DNA of 6,016 nucleotides, taken from NCBI GenBank assembly GCA_943329165.2, contig CALQCV020000129.1, forward strand, positions 1 through 6,016, given 5' to 3'. This DNA comes from Candidatus Nitrotoga sp. CP45. GTDB taxonomy: Bacteria; Bacteroidota; Bacteroidia; Flavobacteriales; Flavobacteriaceae. The notes below the pieces were generated by a model. That model saw only the letters and a list, made by a program, of their open reading frames with translations. It was not told the origin of the DNA and did not search any database. The number at the start of each line of letters is the position of its first letter. The stretch's first letter is position 1. Positions 6,001 through 6,016 of this stretch are shown in pieces. Position numbers and translations under genes: made by a program.

Positions 6001-6016
6001 ATGAAACCAAAGGTTC
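6001..6016 (+). CDS. Start of a downstream gene, cut by the window edge (possibly cytidylate kinase)
   Basis: An ATG 6 nt after the porQ stop opens a frame reading MKPKV before the window ends. The tight spacing suggests cotranscription and possibly translational coupling with porQ. Five codons cannot identify a protein. In P. gingivalis, as I recall it, porQ is followed by cmk (cytidylate kinase), so that is the leading guess from gene order alone. Confidence 0.4.

Noticed and set aside
1..6016. CRISPR array, tRNA or rRNA gene, insertion sequence, phage or defence module
   Set aside because: There is no regularly spaced repeat array, no cloverleaf-like or rRNA-like stretch, no transposase or integrase frame, and no terminal inverted repeats. 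All complete genes fit vertically inherited Bacteroidota families.

Overview
The window looks like ordinary chromosomal DNA from a low-GC member of the Bacteroidota, most likely a Flavobacterium-type bacterium (class Flavobacteriia). The evidence is the strongly AT-rich sequence, genes with little or no Shine-Dalgarno sequence, at least two matches to the Bacteroidota -7 promoter element TAnnTTTG, a Bacteroidota-type lipoprotein, and a gene for PorQ, a type IX secretion system (T9SS) protein known only from this phylum. The genus is inferred from general resemblance, not from a search.

Layout: (1) Bases 1-120, minus strand: the first 40 codons of an exported protein cut by the window edge, probably a beta-lactamase-family serine hydrolase. 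(2) Bases 121-267: a very AT-rich divergent intergenic region with a short palindrome. (3) Bases 268-1587, plus: a 12-helix MFS transporter of the UMF1/Atg22-like type. (4) Bases 1630-2172, plus: a small lipoprotein that looks lipocalin-like, apparently with its own promoter overlapping the 3' end of the transporter gene. (5) Bases 2173-2381: the lon upstream region, with a promoter and a set of imperfect repeats. (6) Bases 2382-4832, plus: complete ATP-dependent protease Lon (LonA type) with all catalytic residues present. (7) Bases 4855-4888: a strong intrinsic terminator. (8) Bases 4966-5994, plus: complete porQ. (9) Base 6001 to the end: the first codons of another plus-strand gene, 6 nt after porQ and probably cotranscribed with it.

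Functionally the genes are mostly independent: a membrane transporter, a surface or periplasmic lipoprotein, a cytosolic quality-control protease, and an outer-membrane-associated T9SS component. The terminator after lon argues that lon and porQ are separate transcription units despite being neighbours. I see no mobile element, CRISPR array, RNA gene, phage gene or defence system. The least explained sequence is the repeat-containing region upstream of lon.
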